From positions 1 to 6,389 of the forward strand of contig JAHKAF010000026.1 in assembly GCA_018825865.1 (NCBI GenBank): a stretch of DNA of 6,389 nt, written 5' to 3'. Shown piece by piece: positions 6,118 through 6,389 of this stretch (positions are counted from its first letter, which is position 1; each line of letters begins with the position of its first letter). Under the pieces are notes generated by a model. The model did not search any database. It saw only the letters and a program-made list of their open reading frames with translations, and was not told the origin of the DNA. A program made the translations under genes and the position numbers. The stretch is from Nanobdellota archaeon. GTDB lineage: Archaea; Nanobdellota; Nanobdellia; Pacearchaeales; GW2011-AR1.

Positions 6118-6173
6118 AAGTAAATATAAAATTTCCATTCATCCAAAAAATGTACGGAGGTTATTTTGAATGA
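6114..6173 (+). CDS. 19-codon micro-ORF bridging uL4 and uL23
   Basis: This frame reads MKVNIKFPFIQKMYGGYFE. Its ATG overlaps the uL4 stop as ATGA (6114-6117), and its TGA overlaps the uL23 start as ATGA (6170-6173), so it fills the gap exactly. The GGAGGT that serves uL23 lies inside it and encodes part of its Gly-Gly. Its role may be to pass terminating ribosomes from uL4 to uL23 rather than to make a functional peptide. No known protein family is recognised. The geometry is striking, but such a short frame could arise by chance. Confidence 0.35.
   Translation: MKVNIKFPFIQKMYGGYFE
6156..6161 (+). promoter_or_regulatory. Shine-Dalgarno sequence of uL23
   Basis: GGAGGT is a perfect match to the archaeal anti-Shine-Dalgarno and ends 8 nt before the ATG at 6170, which supports that start. 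It is the best ribosome-binding site in the window. Confidence 0.8.
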
Positions 6174-6389
6174 AACCAATAGTAACTGAAAAAGCTGTAA
6201 TGATGATTGAATCGCAAAATGTTTTGACGTTCGAGACAGACATGAGGGAGACAAAGGAATTGATTAAGAAAGAAGTTGAAGAAATGTTTGGAGTTAAGGT
6301 TGACAAGATTAGGACTCTGGTTCGGGGGAATAAAAAATATGCTTATGTTAAATTAAATGAAAAGTTTCTGGCGATTGACGTGGCTACGA
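6170..6389 (+). CDS. rpl23: Large-subunit ribosomal protein uL23 (L23), C-terminus cut by window end
   Basis: uL23 binds 23S rRNA domain III at the tunnel exit, where it docks the signal recognition particle and the translocon. Seventy-three codons are visible of a usual archaeal length of about 85. KPIVTEKAVMMIE (2-14) is the family's N-terminal signature (P-x-x-TEK). ETKELIKKEVEEMFGVKVDKIRTL (27-50) is the conserved helix-strand block with the F-G-V-K-V motif. KKYAYVKLNEKFLAIDVA (55-72) gives the final strand. The N-terminus is short, without the extra residues many archaeal uL23 proteins carry before the proline. Position after uL3 and uL4 matches the archaeal operon order; uL2 would be expected next, beyond the window. 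Confidence 0.93.
   Translation, partial: MKPIVTEKAVMMIESQNVLTFETDMRETKELIKKEVEEMFGVKVDKIRTLVRGNKKYAYVKLNEKFLAIDVAT

Noticed and set aside
1..6389. tRNA, rRNA, CRISPR repeats, insertion sequences, toxin-antitoxin or defence genes
   Set aside because: Read on both strands, I found no cloverleaf-like segments, direct repeat arrays, transposase motifs or terminal inverted repeats; apart from the items listed, this is ordinary chromosomal housekeeping sequence.

Overview
The window looks like a piece of an AT-rich archaeal chromosome, most likely from a small-genome DPANN-type lineage (Pacearchaeota/Woesearchaeota/Nanoarchaeota-like). Three things point that way. The ribosomal proteins uL3, uL4 and uL23 are of the archaeal/eukaryotic type and lie in the archaeal order. 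An archaeal-type AMP phosphorylase is present. Gene starts carry archaeal TATA elements about 25-28 nt upstream of the ATG, which is the spacing of leaderless transcripts. The lineage is an inference from sequence character, not from a database search.

Left part (1-3033), all on the minus strand: a SAM-dependent methyltransferase cut by the window edge, an AMP phosphorylase, and an AI-2E family membrane protein. Each has its own TATA-like element, so they are probably separate transcription units rather than one operon. Intergenic gaps are about 35 bp.

Middle (3034-3584): a 52-bp divergent intergenic region holds a perfectly palindromic TATA element (TTTATAAA) placed correctly for leaderless transcription in both directions. 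It serves the AI-2E gene on the minus strand and a small P-loop kinase-like gene on the plus strand. The kinase-like gene is broken by two apparent one-base insertions in homopolymer runs. Removing them restores a coherent protein of about 149 residues.

Right part (3585-6389), plus strand: a 238-residue protein of unknown function with its own leaderless-type promoter, then the start of the large ribosomal-protein operon (uL3, uL4, uL23, the last cut by the window end). uL3 and uL4 overlap by ATGA. Between uL4 and uL23 lies a 19-codon reading frame joined to both neighbours by ATGA overlaps; it carries the Shine-Dalgarno sequence of uL23 inside it. Initiation therefore differs by region: leaderless-type starts for the single genes, and coupling or Shine-Dalgarno starts inside the ribosomal operon.

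I see no tRNA, rRNA, CRISPR array, insertion sequence or long repeat. The most interesting items are the micro-ORF between uL4 and uL23, the shared palindromic TATA element, the broken kinase-like gene and the uncharacterised protein next to the ribosomal operon.
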